A stretch of 26,682 nt of DNA from Lentisalinibacter sp037382365. Its GTDB lineage: Bacteria; Pseudomonadota; Gammaproteobacteria; Steroidobacterales; Woeseiaceae. This document shows positions 7,778-14,751 of the stretch, piece after piece. Made by a program: the position numbers and the translations under genes. The stretch is taken from positions 1 through 26,682 of the forward strand of contig JARRPZ010000042.1 in the NCBI GenBank assembly GCA_037382365.1, written 5' to 3'. The notes below the pieces were generated by a model that saw only the letters and a program-made list of their open reading frames with translations, was not told the DNA's origin and searched no databases. Each line of letters opens with the position of its first letter. Within the stretch, counting starts at the first letter, position 1.

Positions 7778-7927
7778 GTGATCCCCGGGTGTTGCGGTGA
7801 CGGGCTCCGGATGCGATGGGCCGTATCCTGCACGAAACCGACGATAACACGACGGGGTTCTGCGGGAGGGCGCACCCGGCGCCGCTGATACACTTCGCTG
7901 CGGAGCGTCCACCTAGCGAGGACCGCC

Positions 7928-8356
7928 ATGTCCGTGAATCCCGTCCGAATCCGCCTCATCGACCACGTCGTCATCCGGGCGAAACGACCGGCGATCCTGA
8001 TCGCGTTCTACCGTGACGTCCTCGGCTGTACGCTGGAGAAAGAACAGCCGGATCTCGGTCTCTACCAGTTGCGTGCCGGCGATTCCCTGATCGATATCGT
8101 GGGCATCGACAGCGAACTCGGCAGGAATTTTCCCCGGGCGCCGGATGACGAAGGACCGAACATGGATCATTTCTGCGTGCAGATCGAACCCTGGGATGCG
8201 GAAGCCATCCTGGCCCATCTGGCGCGTCACGGGGTGGAGTCCGGCGAGGTGGTGCGCCGCTACGGGGCACGGGGCTACGGGCCCTCGATCTACGTGCAGG
8301 ACTCGGAGGGCAACACCGTCGAACTGAAAGGCCCGCCGGACGCCGACGTACCGTGA
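7928..8356 (+). CDS. VOC superfamily (glyoxalase/bleomycin-resistance fold) protein
   Basis: This is a 142-residue single-domain cytoplasmic protein with the two beta-alpha-beta-beta-beta repeats of the vicinal oxygen chelate fold. Likely metal ligands are His in RLIDHVVIRA at the N-terminus, His in NMDHFCVQIE midway, and Glu near the end in GNTVELKGPP. FYRDVLGCTLEKE and SIYVQDSEGNTVEL are typical family stretches. The substrate is unknown; the family includes glyoxalase I, dioxygenases, fosfomycin and bleomycin resistance proteins and many others, and nothing in the context decides. The ATG follows GCGAGGA with good spacing. It converges with pncB, leaving only 10 bases between the two stop codons. 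Confidence 0.85.
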   Translation: MSVNPVRIRLIDHVVIRAKRPAILIAFYRDVLGCTLEKEQPDLGLYQLRAGDSLIDIVGIDSELGRNFPRAPDDEGPNMDHFCVQIEPWDAEAILAHLARHGVESGEVVRRYGARGYGPSIYVQDSEGNTVELKGPPDADVP

Positions 8357-8366
8357 GTCGGTCCGG

Positions 8367-9737
8367 CTAGCCGGGATTTTCGATCCGCTCGTCGACGCGT
8401 TCGGCCATCGCCTTCAACCCGTCCGAGATCTCCACCGGATACGGATCGGCGGCTGCCGGCAGCAAGGCGAGCTCGGTCGGCAGTGCCGCCATCTGCGCCG
8501 CGGCGCGTTCACGGCTCTGCGCCAGCGGCACCGGCCTGCCGGTCCGCTCACCGTCCCGCATCACCGGTGTCAGCAGCGGTTCGCCGTCGAGTCCCTCGTC
8601 GGCCAGGCCGATGACGTCGTAGTCGAAACATCCGTCGTCGCGGTAATGTCGGTACACCTGCTTGCGCCCGGGCCAGGTGGCCTTGCCGGAGGACTTCTTG
8701 CGTCGCGGGATGCCCGCGTATTCCTGCAGCTTGTAGACGCAGTCGAGATAGGGCGCGTCCGCCGACACGTCGAGGTCCGTGCCGACGCCGTACCCGGTGG
8801 CCGGGATGCCGGCGGCCGCGAGGCCGGCGATCCGGTCCTCGTTCAATCCGCCGCTGACCATGATGTCGATGTCTTCGCAACCGCCCTCGTCGAGGATGCG
8901 CCGCACCGCCCTCGCGCTGGCGAACAGGTCGCCGCTGTCGATGCGCACGCCGCGTATCTTCAGGCCCTCCGGCGCCAGCTTGTGTGCGAGTTGCACGACT
9001 TTGCGCGCGCCTTCCTCGGTGTCGTAGGTATCGATGAGCAACACGGTATTGCCGGGCTGACTGCGGCAGAAGTCCTCGAAGGCCCGGGTCTCCGAGTCGT
9101 GGGCCTGGATGAAGGAATGCGCCATGGTCCCGAAGACCGGGATGTCGTAGAGCTCGTGGGCGAGCACGGTCGCGGTGCCGTCGAAACCGGCGATCCAGGC
9201 GGCCCGGGCGGCGAACAGCCCGGCTTCCGCACCGTGGGCGCGGCGCAGGCCGAAATCCACGAGCATCTGGTGGTCGTGGGCCGCGAGTCGCATCCGCGCC
9301 GCCTTGCTCGCGATGAGCGTCTGCACCTGCAGGAGATTCACGACGCGGGTCTCGATGATCTGAGCCTCGGGCAGCGGTGCCACCACCCGCAGGATCGGTT
9401 CGTTGCCGAAGAAGGCCGTTCCTTCCGGCATGGCATCGACGTCGCCGGTGAACCGCAGGTCCGCCAGCGAATCCACGAACTCCCCGTCCAGCTTCCGGGT
9501 CTCACGCAACGCCGTCAGGTCCTCCTCCGTGAAGCGGAAGCCGGTGAGATAGTCGAGCAGCTGTTCGAGGCCGGCCGCCAGCAGGAAATTGCGGTGATCC
9601 GGCAGTTTACGAACGAAGAACTCGAATACGGCGACATCCTGCATACCGATGTGGCGGTAGGCCTGCAGCATGGTCAGTTGATAGAGGTCCGTCAGGTTCG
9701 GACTGCCGAGCCGGGCGAGCCAGGCGTTGTCGTTCAT
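8367..9737 (-). CDS. pncB: Nicotinate phosphoribosyltransferase
   Basis: This 456-residue cytoplasmic enzyme makes nicotinate mononucleotide from nicotinate and PRPP, the committed step of the Preiss-Handler NAD salvage route. N-terminal NLTDLYQLTMLQAY is a hallmark, followed by VFEFFVRKLPDHRNFLLAAG. The core has DFGLRRAHGAEAG (161-173), GTMAHSFIQ with the phosphorylatable His207, VRIDSGDL (264-271) and VSGGLNEDRI. KQVYRHY follows in the C-terminal part. The ATG is preceded by AGGAA. It lies 12 bases downstream of pncA on the same strand, so the two are very likely one operon carrying nicotinamide to NaMN. A divergent PRPP synthase gene could supply the co-substrate. Confidence 0.93.
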   Translation of the reverse strand: MNDNAWLARLGSPNLTDLYQLTMLQAYRHIGMQDVAVFEFFVRKLPDHRNFLLAAGLEQLLDYLTGFRFTEEDLTALRETRKLDGEFVDSLADLRFTGDVDAMPEGTAFFGNEPILRVVAPLPEAQIIETRVVNLLQVQTLIASKAARMRLAAHDHQMLVDFGLRRAHGAEAGLFAARAAWIAGFDGTATVLAHELYDIPVFGTMAHSFIQAHDSETRAFEDFCRSQPGNTVLLIDTYDTEEGARKVVQLAHKLAPEGLKIRGVRIDSGDLFASARAVRRILDEGGCEDIDIMVSGGLNEDRIAGLAAAGIPATGYGVGTDLDVSADAPYLDCVYKLQEYAGIPRRKKSSGKATWPGRKQVYRHYRDDGCFDYDVIGLADEGLDGEPLLTPVMRDGERTGRPVPLAQSRERAAAQMAALPTELALLPAAADPYPVEISDGLKAMAERVDERIENPG

Positions 9738-9749
9738 GGAAGTTCCTGC

Positions 9750-10352
9750 TCAGGCCGCCGCGAGGTGTTCGAAGTCCGTCCTGACGGCGCCTGCTTTCTC
9801 CATCCCGGCGATCGCTTTCTCGCCGTCCGCGGGGTCCACATTCACGGCGCGTACGGCGTCCTCCAGCAGCACTACCTCGTAGCCGTTCTCCAGCCCGTCA
9901 CGGACCGTCTCGCGCACACAGTAGTCGGTGGCGAGTCCGCCGACGAAGAGGCGGTTCACGCCACGCTCCTTCAGCCATCGGTCCAGTTCGGTGCCCTGGA
10001 AACCGCTGTAGGCCTCCTCCCCGGGCGTCTCGGCCTTGCTGACGACCTTGGTGTCACCGTGCAGGTCCAGTTTCGTCGCGAAAGCGGCGCCTTCGGTGCC
10101 GGCGACGCAATGGGGCGGCCAGGGTCCGCCCTGGGCCTCGAAAGAGCAGTGATTCTCGGGATGCCAGTCACGGGTGGCGACGATGGGCAGATCGAGTTTC
10201 TCGAACAGGTTGCTGTATTTGTTCAGCACCGGGATGACCTCGTCCCCCTCCGCCACGCCCAGGGCTCCGCCCGGCAGGAAATCGTTCTGTACGTCCACCA
10301 CGATGAGCGCGTCACCCCGGCGGGGCTTCAGCGGTGCTTCCGACGATGCCAT
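9750..10352 (-). CDS. pncA: Nicotinamidase
   Basis: This 200-residue member of the isochorismatase-like hydrolase family would deamidate nicotinamide to nicotinate in the cytoplasm. The catalytic triad is visible: Asp20 in VVDVQNDF, Lys106 in VVSKAE and Cys145 in GLATDYCV. Metal ligands are Asp62 and His64 in RDWHPENH, plus His81 in PPHCV. The block PGEEAYSGFQGTELD is typical of nicotinamidases rather than other isochorismatase-like enzymes. The start has GGAGG six bases upstream. It heads the pncA-pncB pair; its 65-base upstream gap, shared with the divergent PRPP synthase gene, holds two overlapping palindromes that may control both directions. Confidence 0.93.
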   Translation of the reverse strand: MASSEAPLKPRRGDALIVVDVQNDFLPGGALGVAEGDEVIPVLNKYSNLFEKLDLPIVATRDWHPENHCSFEAQGGPWPPHCVAGTEGAAFATKLDLHGDTKVVSKAETPGEEAYSGFQGTELDRWLKERGVNRLFVGGLATDYCVRETVRDGLENGYEVVLLEDAVRAVNVDPADGEKAIAGMEKAGAVRTDFEHLAAA

Positions 10353-10380
10353 GGCTGTCCTCCGATCCGTTCATGTACCT

Positions 10381-10405
10381 ACTGTAACAGTGCATATGCT
10401 GCACT
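10381..10405. promoter_or_regulatory. Two overlapping palindromes between pncA and the PRPP synthase gene
   Basis: ACTGT-A-ACAGT (10381-10391) is a perfect hyphenated palindrome. It overlaps by three bases a second one, AGTGCA-TATGC-TGCACT (10389-10405). Both fall in the only 65 bases separating divergent NAD-salvage genes. Neither matches the NrtR or NiaR boxes as I know them. A shared operator is inferred; mutually exclusive binding or folding is possible because the arms share AGT. Confidence 0.45.
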
Positions 10406-10417
10406 AGCATCTCAAGG

Positions 10418-11398
10418 GTGAAGGTATTCGCACCTGCGACTTCCAGCCATTTCGCGGCGTCGGTCTGCGAGCGCATCGGCTGTGTGCCGGGGCGTCTGCG
10501 TGAGCGGGATTTCGCCGATGGCGAACACAAGATCCGGCCGCTCGAATCCGTCCGGGGCGAGGACGTCTACGTCATCCAGTCGCTCCACAGCGAGGCGGGC
10601 CACAGCGTCAACGACAAGCTGTGCCGGCTCGTGTTCCTGCTCGGCGCACTGCGCGATGCCGGCGCGGCCCGCCTGACGGCCGTGATCCCGTACCTCGCTT
10701 ACGCCCGCAAGGATCGGAAGACGCGGAGCCGGGATCCGGTGACCACCCGCTATGTCGCCGCCATGCTCGAGTCCAGCGGTCTGGACAGGGTGGTGACCCT
10801 GGACGTGCACAATCTCGCTGCGTATCAGAACGCCTTCCGCTGCCGCACCGAACACCTGGAGGCGAAGCGCCTGTTCGTCGATCATCTGGCGGCACGTCTG
10901 GGCGACGAGTCGCTCGCGGTCGTCTCGCCGGACGTGGGCGGGGTCAAGCGGGCGACGGCTTTCCGCGAGGCGCTGCAAGCGACCCTCGGGCGGGGAGTCA
11001 CGGATGCGTTCATCAACAAGAAGCGCAGCCGCGAGGTCCTGACGGGTGATACCGTGGTCGGCGACGTGGAGGGCCGCATCGCCATCCTGCTGGACGATTT
11101 GATCAGTACCGGTACCACACTCGTCCGCGCGGCCGCCGCCTGCGACGCCCTGGGCGCGCGTGGCGTGATCGCCGTCGCCACCCACGGCCTGCTGGTGGAT
11201 CCCGCCGGCGAGCAGCTCGCGGAGTCGGCGCTGGACGCGGTGATCGTGACCGACAGCGTCGCGCCGCTCGGCAGCATCAGCGACGCGTTTGCCGCCCGTT
11301 TGACCACACTGAGCGTCGCGCCGTTGATCGGCGACGCGATCCGCCGGCTGAACGAGGACGGCTCGCTGGTCGAACTGCTGGGCGAGCCGGAGGACTAG
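10418..11398 (+). CDS. prs: Ribose-phosphate pyrophosphokinase (PRPP synthase), divergent form
   Basis: This 326-residue cytoplasmic enzyme would make PRPP from ribose-5-phosphate and ATP. Family blocks are FADGEHKIRP (32-41), PYLAYARKDRKTRSRDP (91-107), LDVHNL with catalytic His131, SPDVGGVKRA and the PRPP loop LLDDLISTGTTL (224-235). Several differ from housekeeping Prs (LDVHN for DLHA, DDLISTGTT for DDMIDTGGT), which suggests a paralogue. Sitting back to back with pncA-pncB, it may feed PRPP to PncB. The start is GTG at 10418 with only a weak AAGG before it. The TAG stop shares CTAG (11395-11398) with the stop of the converging phosphotransferase gene. It could also be the sole Prs; the rest of the genome would decide. 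Confidence 0.88.
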   Translation: MKVFAPATSSHFAASVCERIGCVPGRLRERDFADGEHKIRPLESVRGEDVYVIQSLHSEAGHSVNDKLCRLVFLLGALRDAGAARLTAVIPYLAYARKDRKTRSRDPVTTRYVAAMLESSGLDRVVTLDVHNLAAYQNAFRCRTEHLEAKRLFVDHLAARLGDESLAVVSPDVGGVKRATAFREALQATLGRGVTDAFINKKRSREVLTGDTVVGDVEGRIAILLDDLISTGTTLVRAAAACDALGARGVIAVATHGLLVDPAGEQLAESALDAVIVTDSVAPLGSISDAFAARLTTLSVAPLIGDAIRRLNEDGSLVELLGEPED

Positions 11399-12474
11399 CG
11401 TTCGGCCGCGGACAGCGCCTCGCGGATGAACTGTCGGGCGAGTCCGACGTAATGCTCCGTTTCTTCGATGTAGTGTTGCCGGTCGAAGTGCGGGTCGTCG
11501 AGATGCCATGCCGACAGGATGGCCCGCACGATCGCGCGCCGGCTGAGATAGAAGGACAGCAGTGATGCGTCCGGCGGATCGCCGCTCGTCGCCTGCCATA
11601 CCTCCAGCAACAGATCGCGCAGCTCGCGGTCCCCGACTCGCTGGCACTCCAGCGCGAGGAAGGCGATCTCCTCGGCGCTGTCCTGGATGCGCAGATCGCG
11701 GGAGAACTCCAGGCAGTCGATGACCGCGAAACGCGACCCCAGGTAGACGTGTTGCGGCCTGAGGTCCCCGTGGGCTTCGACGATACGGCCCGCTGCCGCG
11801 CGCTCGCCGATCGGGCCCGGCCTGGTGCGGATGTAGCGACGCTGGTCGTCCAGCGCCGCCTGCCATGGTTGGGTGGCTATCGCGTCGTCGATGCCGGCGA
11901 AATGACGTTGCTGTTCGTCCGCTTCGGCCAGCAGGCGGGAAACGTATGCCTCCGGCGTGAGGCGTTCCGGTGTCAGTCCCGCGTAGAAGCGGGCGAGGTG
12001 GCCGGCGATGCGCTCGCATTCGGCTTCGCCGAATCGGCCTGACCGGATGAGATTGTCCATCATCTCCGCCTCCGGCAGGCGCACCATCTTCACGAGCCAG
12101 TCGGCCGCGCGGCCGTCCCCGCCGAGTTCGAAAGCGCCGTCCGCCGTCACGGTAAGGGCGACGACGTCGAGATAGACCCACGCCGCGAGCCGGCGGTTCA
12201 GGCGCAATTCCTCGCGGCAGTAATACTCCCGGTCCTCGAGCCGCCGGTAGTCGACTGCCTGGGCCCGCATGGGTTTCTTCAACTTCCAGGCGTACTCGTC
12301 GGTCAGGAACACCCAGGCGAAATGGGTCTCGATGGAACGGACGTCCTCCGTGGCCTCGGGATAGCTCGCCGGGGATTGCAGGAATCGCAGCTTGCGGCCG
12401 GTCGTCGGTTCGTCGTCAGTGCTGACTGGTGCGTCGGCCGACCGCGTGCCGTGTTCATCCGGGAGAGGAGTCAC
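11395..12474 (-). CDS. COG2187-type aminoglycoside phosphotransferase-like kinase, single domain
   Basis: This 359-residue cytoplasmic protein has the APH/kinase-like fold. Visible marks are IETHFAWVFLTDEYAWKLKKP with the likely nucleotide-binding lysines (about 64-67), the catalytic loop HGDLRPQHVYL (His235, Asp237) and the metal-binding Asp253 in AVIDCLEFSRDLRIQD. C-terminal SFYLSRRAIVRA is family-like. Most COG2187 proteins I know carry a second P-loop kinase domain after this one; here none is present. The substrate is unknown and antibiotic resistance should not be assumed. The GTG start at 12474 lies six bases after a consensus TATAAT on the same strand and has no ribosome binding site, so the message may be leaderless. 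The open frame continues far upstream, but that part is antisense to the phosphoribosyltransferase. Confidence 0.78.
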   Translation of the reverse strand: MTPLPDEHGTRSADAPVSTDDEPTTGRKLRFLQSPASYPEATEDVRSIETHFAWVFLTDEYAWKLKKPMRAQAVDYRRLEDREYYCREELRLNRRLAAWVYLDVVALTVTADGAFELGGDGRAADWLVKMVRLPEAEMMDNLIRSGRFGEAECERIAGHLARFYAGLTPERLTPEAYVSRLLAEADEQQRHFAGIDDAIATQPWQAALDDQRRYIRTRPGPIGERAAAGRIVEAHGDLRPQHVYLGSRFAVIDCLEFSRDLRIQDSAEEIAFLALECQRVGDRELRDLLLEVWQATSGDPPDASLLSFYLSRRAIVRAILSAWHLDDPHFDRQHYIEETEHYVGLARQFIREALSAAER

Positions 12475-12480
12475 CCGGCC

Positions 12481-12486
12481 ATTATA
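12481..12486 (-). promoter_or_regulatory. Consensus -10 box, probable leaderless promoter of the COG2187-type gene
   Basis: Read on the minus strand the sequence is TATAAT, followed by six bases (GGCCGG) and then GTG at 12474. Transcription would begin at or next to the start codon. No clear -35 is seen 16-18 bases upstream. An A/T hexamer of this quality stands out in this GC-rich region, but it is a single motif. Confidence 0.45.
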
Positions 12487-12558
12487 GGCGGGATCGCGGC
12501 CGTTACGGATTTCCAGGCTGCCGCGTCGGGAGTCACACTCTGTCTGGAGGTGAGGAAC

Positions 12559-13200
12559 ATGACGGTATTCAGAGACAGGATCGACGCCGGTCAGAGGCTC
12601 GGGCAGATCCTGCGTGACCGGCTCGTCGTCGAATCGCCGCTGGTACTGGGACTGCCCCGGGGCGGCGTGCCCGTGGCCAGCGAAGTTGCGAAGGCGCTCG
12701 ACGGTGACCTGGACGTGCTCGTCGTCAGGAAGATCGGCGTGCCCTATCAGCCCGAACTGGGAGCGGGCGCCATCGCCTCCGGCGGCGTGCAGGTGCTCTC
12801 GGAGCGGGTGATGCGCATGGCCGGGGTCGACGAGGAGGCCCTGGCCCCCGTCATCGAACGGGAGCGCCTGGAATTGAGACGGCGCGAGCAGGCCTATCGC
12901 GGCGACCGGGAACCGCTGATCGTGCGCGGGCGCACCGTGATCCTCGTGGACGACGGGATGGCGACCGGCTCGACGATGCTCGCCGCGGTGCAGGCCGTGC
13001 GCAAGCTCGGCGCCGAGCGCGTCGTGGTGGCCGTGCCGACTGCCTCGGCGGAAGCGGCCGAGGAGATGCGGCGGGTTGCGGACGAGGTCGTCTGTCTGGA
13101 CACGCCGTCGCCTTACATGGCGGTCGGCTACTGGTACCAGCACTTCGGTCAGACCAGCGACGACGAAGTGGAGCAGCTCCTCGCGGCGGCCGGTCAGTAG
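12559..13200 (+). CDS. COG1926-type phosphoribosyltransferase
   Basis: This is a 213-residue cytoplasmic protein of the type I PRTase fold. It has VLGLPRGGVPVASEVAKAL (about 29-47), LDVLVVRKIGVPYQPELGAGAIA and the PRPP-binding loop VILVDDGMATGSTM (127-140). These are typical of the predicted phosphoribosyltransferases grouped as COG1926, for which no substrate is firmly known. The C-terminal PSPYMAVGYWYQHFGQTSDDEV is also family-typical. The ATG at 12559 follows a strong GGAGGTGAGG; the frame continues upstream to 12322, but that stretch is antisense to the phosphotransferase gene. It is divergent from that gene with an 84-base gap, and its end overlaps the M56 protease gene by seven bases. 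Its place beside a PRPP synthase suggests PRPP-linked salvage, but this is inference. Confidence 0.85.
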   Translation: MTVFRDRIDAGQRLGQILRDRLVVESPLVLGLPRGGVPVASEVAKALDGDLDVLVVRKIGVPYQPELGAGAIASGGVQVLSERVMRMAGVDEEALAPVIERERLELRRREQAYRGDREPLIVRGRTVILVDDGMATGSTMLAAVQAVRKLGAERVVVAVPTASAEAAEEMRRVADEVVCLDTPSPYMAVGYWYQHFGQTSDDEVEQLLAAAGQ

Positions 13201-14162
13201 CCTATCGCACCGAACCACTCCAGCACGTAATGCGAGACGCTGGTGGTCGTGATCGTCAGGGAGGCATACAGCAGCACCAGCAGGAGCCACGCCCGGATCG
13301 ATGGTCGGAACGATGCCTCGTCCATGGACGCGGCGGCGATCCGGACTCCCTCCCCGTCGTGTCCGAAGCCGAGAGCGCGGCCCGCGGGGACGCATGATGC
13401 CGGATTCCTGATGGCTGCCAGCGTTTCGGCGAACACTGCGACGTCGCGCGACCGCTCCAGGGCAAGCCGGTCGCACGCTTGCTCACAGTCCGTCGTGAGA
13501 TCCCGGCGGATGTCGCGTCGCCGGGCTGCCGGCCACGGGAGCGTGCACCAGTCGAGTATGGCGGCCCGCAGATTGTCCAGCCGGGCGGCGTGAGCCCTCT
13601 CGTGGTCGACCACGACGGCGAACTGTTCCGGAGTCAGGTGCTCCACTAACGCTCTCGACACGAATATCCGGGGGTTCCACAGCCCGCAGCACCAGGCGAT
13701 GAGATCACGGCTCTCGACCTCGTAATAGTCGTGTCCCGCGGTCCGCCGACCGAATGCGGCCAACGTCCGAAGGCGCCGGTGCCCCATGCGCAGTCCAAGG
13801 AAGATGCCCGCCAGCGCCAGACCGCAGAGCAGTACCGAGACTGCCGTCAGGCCGAGGCCGCCCGGCGTGTCCACAGGGAACAGCGGCGGGTGGGATCCAC
13901 AGCTGCCCGCGTGGCAGTGTCCGGGAACCAGCAGCTCCGCATATCGCGGCTGGTACGACAGCAGGGTCACGATCAGGGCGGAGATGGGCGCCATGAGAGC
14001 GTACACGAGGGTGACCAGCGAGCGTGTGGCCGGCGCACAGTGGCGGAGCACACGCCTGAACGCAGGATACAGCAGTGCTGCGGCGATCGAGCCTATCGCC
14101 AGCGCGGCGAAAGCGACCACGAACAGCTGGACGGGAGTCCACGTGGCGTCAGTCATCATCAT
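13194..14162 (-). CDS. M56 (BlaR1-type) membrane metallopeptidase with His/Cys-rich loop
   Basis: This 322-residue inner-membrane protein has helices near residues 12-33, 48-69, 104-124 and at the C-terminus (about 289-308). The zinc protease motif is HERAH (His187, Glu188, His191) in FAVVVDHERAHAARLDNL, followed by DCEQACDRLAL, which carries the third ligand region. In M56 proteins a sensing event activates the protease, which relieves repression by the partner BlaI-type protein. The penicillin-binding sensor domain of BlaR1 is absent. Instead the loop between helices 2 and 3 holds HCHAGSCGSH (82-91), which looks able to bind metal. Three consecutive ATGs (14162, 14159, 14156) follow GCAGGAGGG; the first is used here. 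The start overlaps the BlaI-type gene by 14 bases. Confidence 0.85.
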   Translation of the reverse strand: MMMTDATWTPVQLFVVAFAALAIGSIAAALLYPAFRRVLRHCAPATRSLVTLVYALMAPISALIVTLLSYQPRYAELLVPGHCHAGSCGSHPPLFPVDTPGGLGLTAVSVLLCGLALAGIFLGLRMGHRRLRTLAAFGRRTAGHDYYEVESRDLIAWCCGLWNPRIFVSRALVEHLTPEQFAVVVDHERAHAARLDNLRAAILDWCTLPWPAARRRDIRRDLTTDCEQACDRLALERSRDVAVFAETLAAIRNPASCVPAGRALGFGHDGEGVRIAAASMDEASFRPSIRAWLLLVLLYASLTITTTSVSHYVLEWFGAIGY

Positions 14163-14583
14163 CGCCCTCCTGCCTTGCGATCAGTCGATCCAGATCCGCT
14201 TCGAGCCCGGGCGCTTCGGTGGCCACGTAGCTTGCGAATCCGGAGACCATCGGAGCCAGGTCGCCGCCGGCGAGGTCCTCGGCGATATCGCGAATGAGCC
14301 GGCCGATCACCTCGGAGCGGCTGTAAAGAGCAGAGTAACGGTAGGCGCGGCTGTGTTTTTCGCGCTGGAGCAGACCCTTCCGGGTCAGTCGCTCCAGGGT
14401 GCTCTGGACCGTACTGAGGGTCACCTCGTCGCTGCCGAGCGCCACCTGTACCTGCTGCGCCGAGGACTCGCCGTGCGCCCAGATCGCCTGCAGCACGGCG
14501 AGTTCGCGATCGCCGAGATCCGGCATGCGGGATCTGCGCACACCGCCGATCCAGTCAATGATGGTGCGAGACGTCGAACTCAT
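14149..14583 (-). CDS. BlaI/MecI/CopY-family transcriptional repressor
   Basis: This protein of up to 144 residues has the winged-helix domain of the family: MPDLGDRELAVLQAIWAHGE, then TLSTVQSTLERLTRKGLLQREKHSRAYRYSA. The C-terminal half (about 85-144) would dimerise and ends in four Asp. Such repressors bind operators of their own and neighbouring genes and are inactivated by cleavage by the partner M56 protease or by metal. The start is uncertain: ATG 14583 adds 19 residues, while ATG 14526 (MPDLGD) matches the usual family start; neither has a clear ribosome binding site. The next gene overlaps its stop and encodes the M56 protease. The divergent TonB-dependent receptor is a likely target. 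Confidence 0.87.
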   Translation of the reverse strand: MSSTSRTIIDWIGGVRRSRMPDLGDRELAVLQAIWAHGESSAQQVQVALGSDEVTLSTVQSTLERLTRKGLLQREKHSRAYRYSALYSRSEVIGRLIRDIAEDLAGGDLAPMVSGFASYVATEAPGLEADLDRLIARQEGDDDD

Positions 14584-14751
14584 GACAAAACCGATGGATT
14601 CTCGGTATTCAGTTCCCGTGCTTCCCTATAGCGAACCCTGACACTAGACACGATTGCGAATGAGCGGGCAAGTCCGTACCGATCGGCTTCACGGAGCCTC
14701 CCGCGGATGCTGCAGAACCGACAACTGGACCAATACGGCGAGAAAGACGGG
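14584..14751. promoter_or_regulatory. Divergent control region between the BlaI-type gene and the TonB receptor gene
   Basis: This 168-base gap should contain both promoters and any BlaI-type operator. Visible elements are the direct repeat GACACTAGACA (14640-14650), an 8-bp palindrome CCGATCGG (14679-14686), and the interrupted pair CCGA/TCGG near 14590-14604. None matches the classic TACA-TGTA operator closely. No convincing -35/-10 pair was found by eye. Confidence 0.35.

Noticed and set aside
8646..10421. 591-residue plus-strand frame
   Set aside because: It is antisense to pncB and pncA, both of which have full catalytic motifs; the frame is a by-product of high GC.
10412..12181. 589-residue minus-strand frame
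   Set aside because: It overlaps the PRPP synthase and phosphotransferase genes in other frames and shows only Arg/Pro-rich composition with no domain.
11395..12474. Aminoglycoside resistance gene
   Set aside because: The APH-like fold is shared with many metabolic kinases, and the sequence fits the COG2187 group rather than known resistance enzymes.
12475..13476. Upstream extension of the phosphotransferase frame to 693 residues
   Set aside because: The extension is antisense to the phosphoribosyltransferase and M56 genes and has no family similarity; the conserved part starts soon after GTG 12474.
13194..14583. Beta-lactam resistance (blaR1-blaI) locus
   Set aside because: The M56 protein has no C-terminal penicillin-binding domain and no beta-lactamase gene is nearby.
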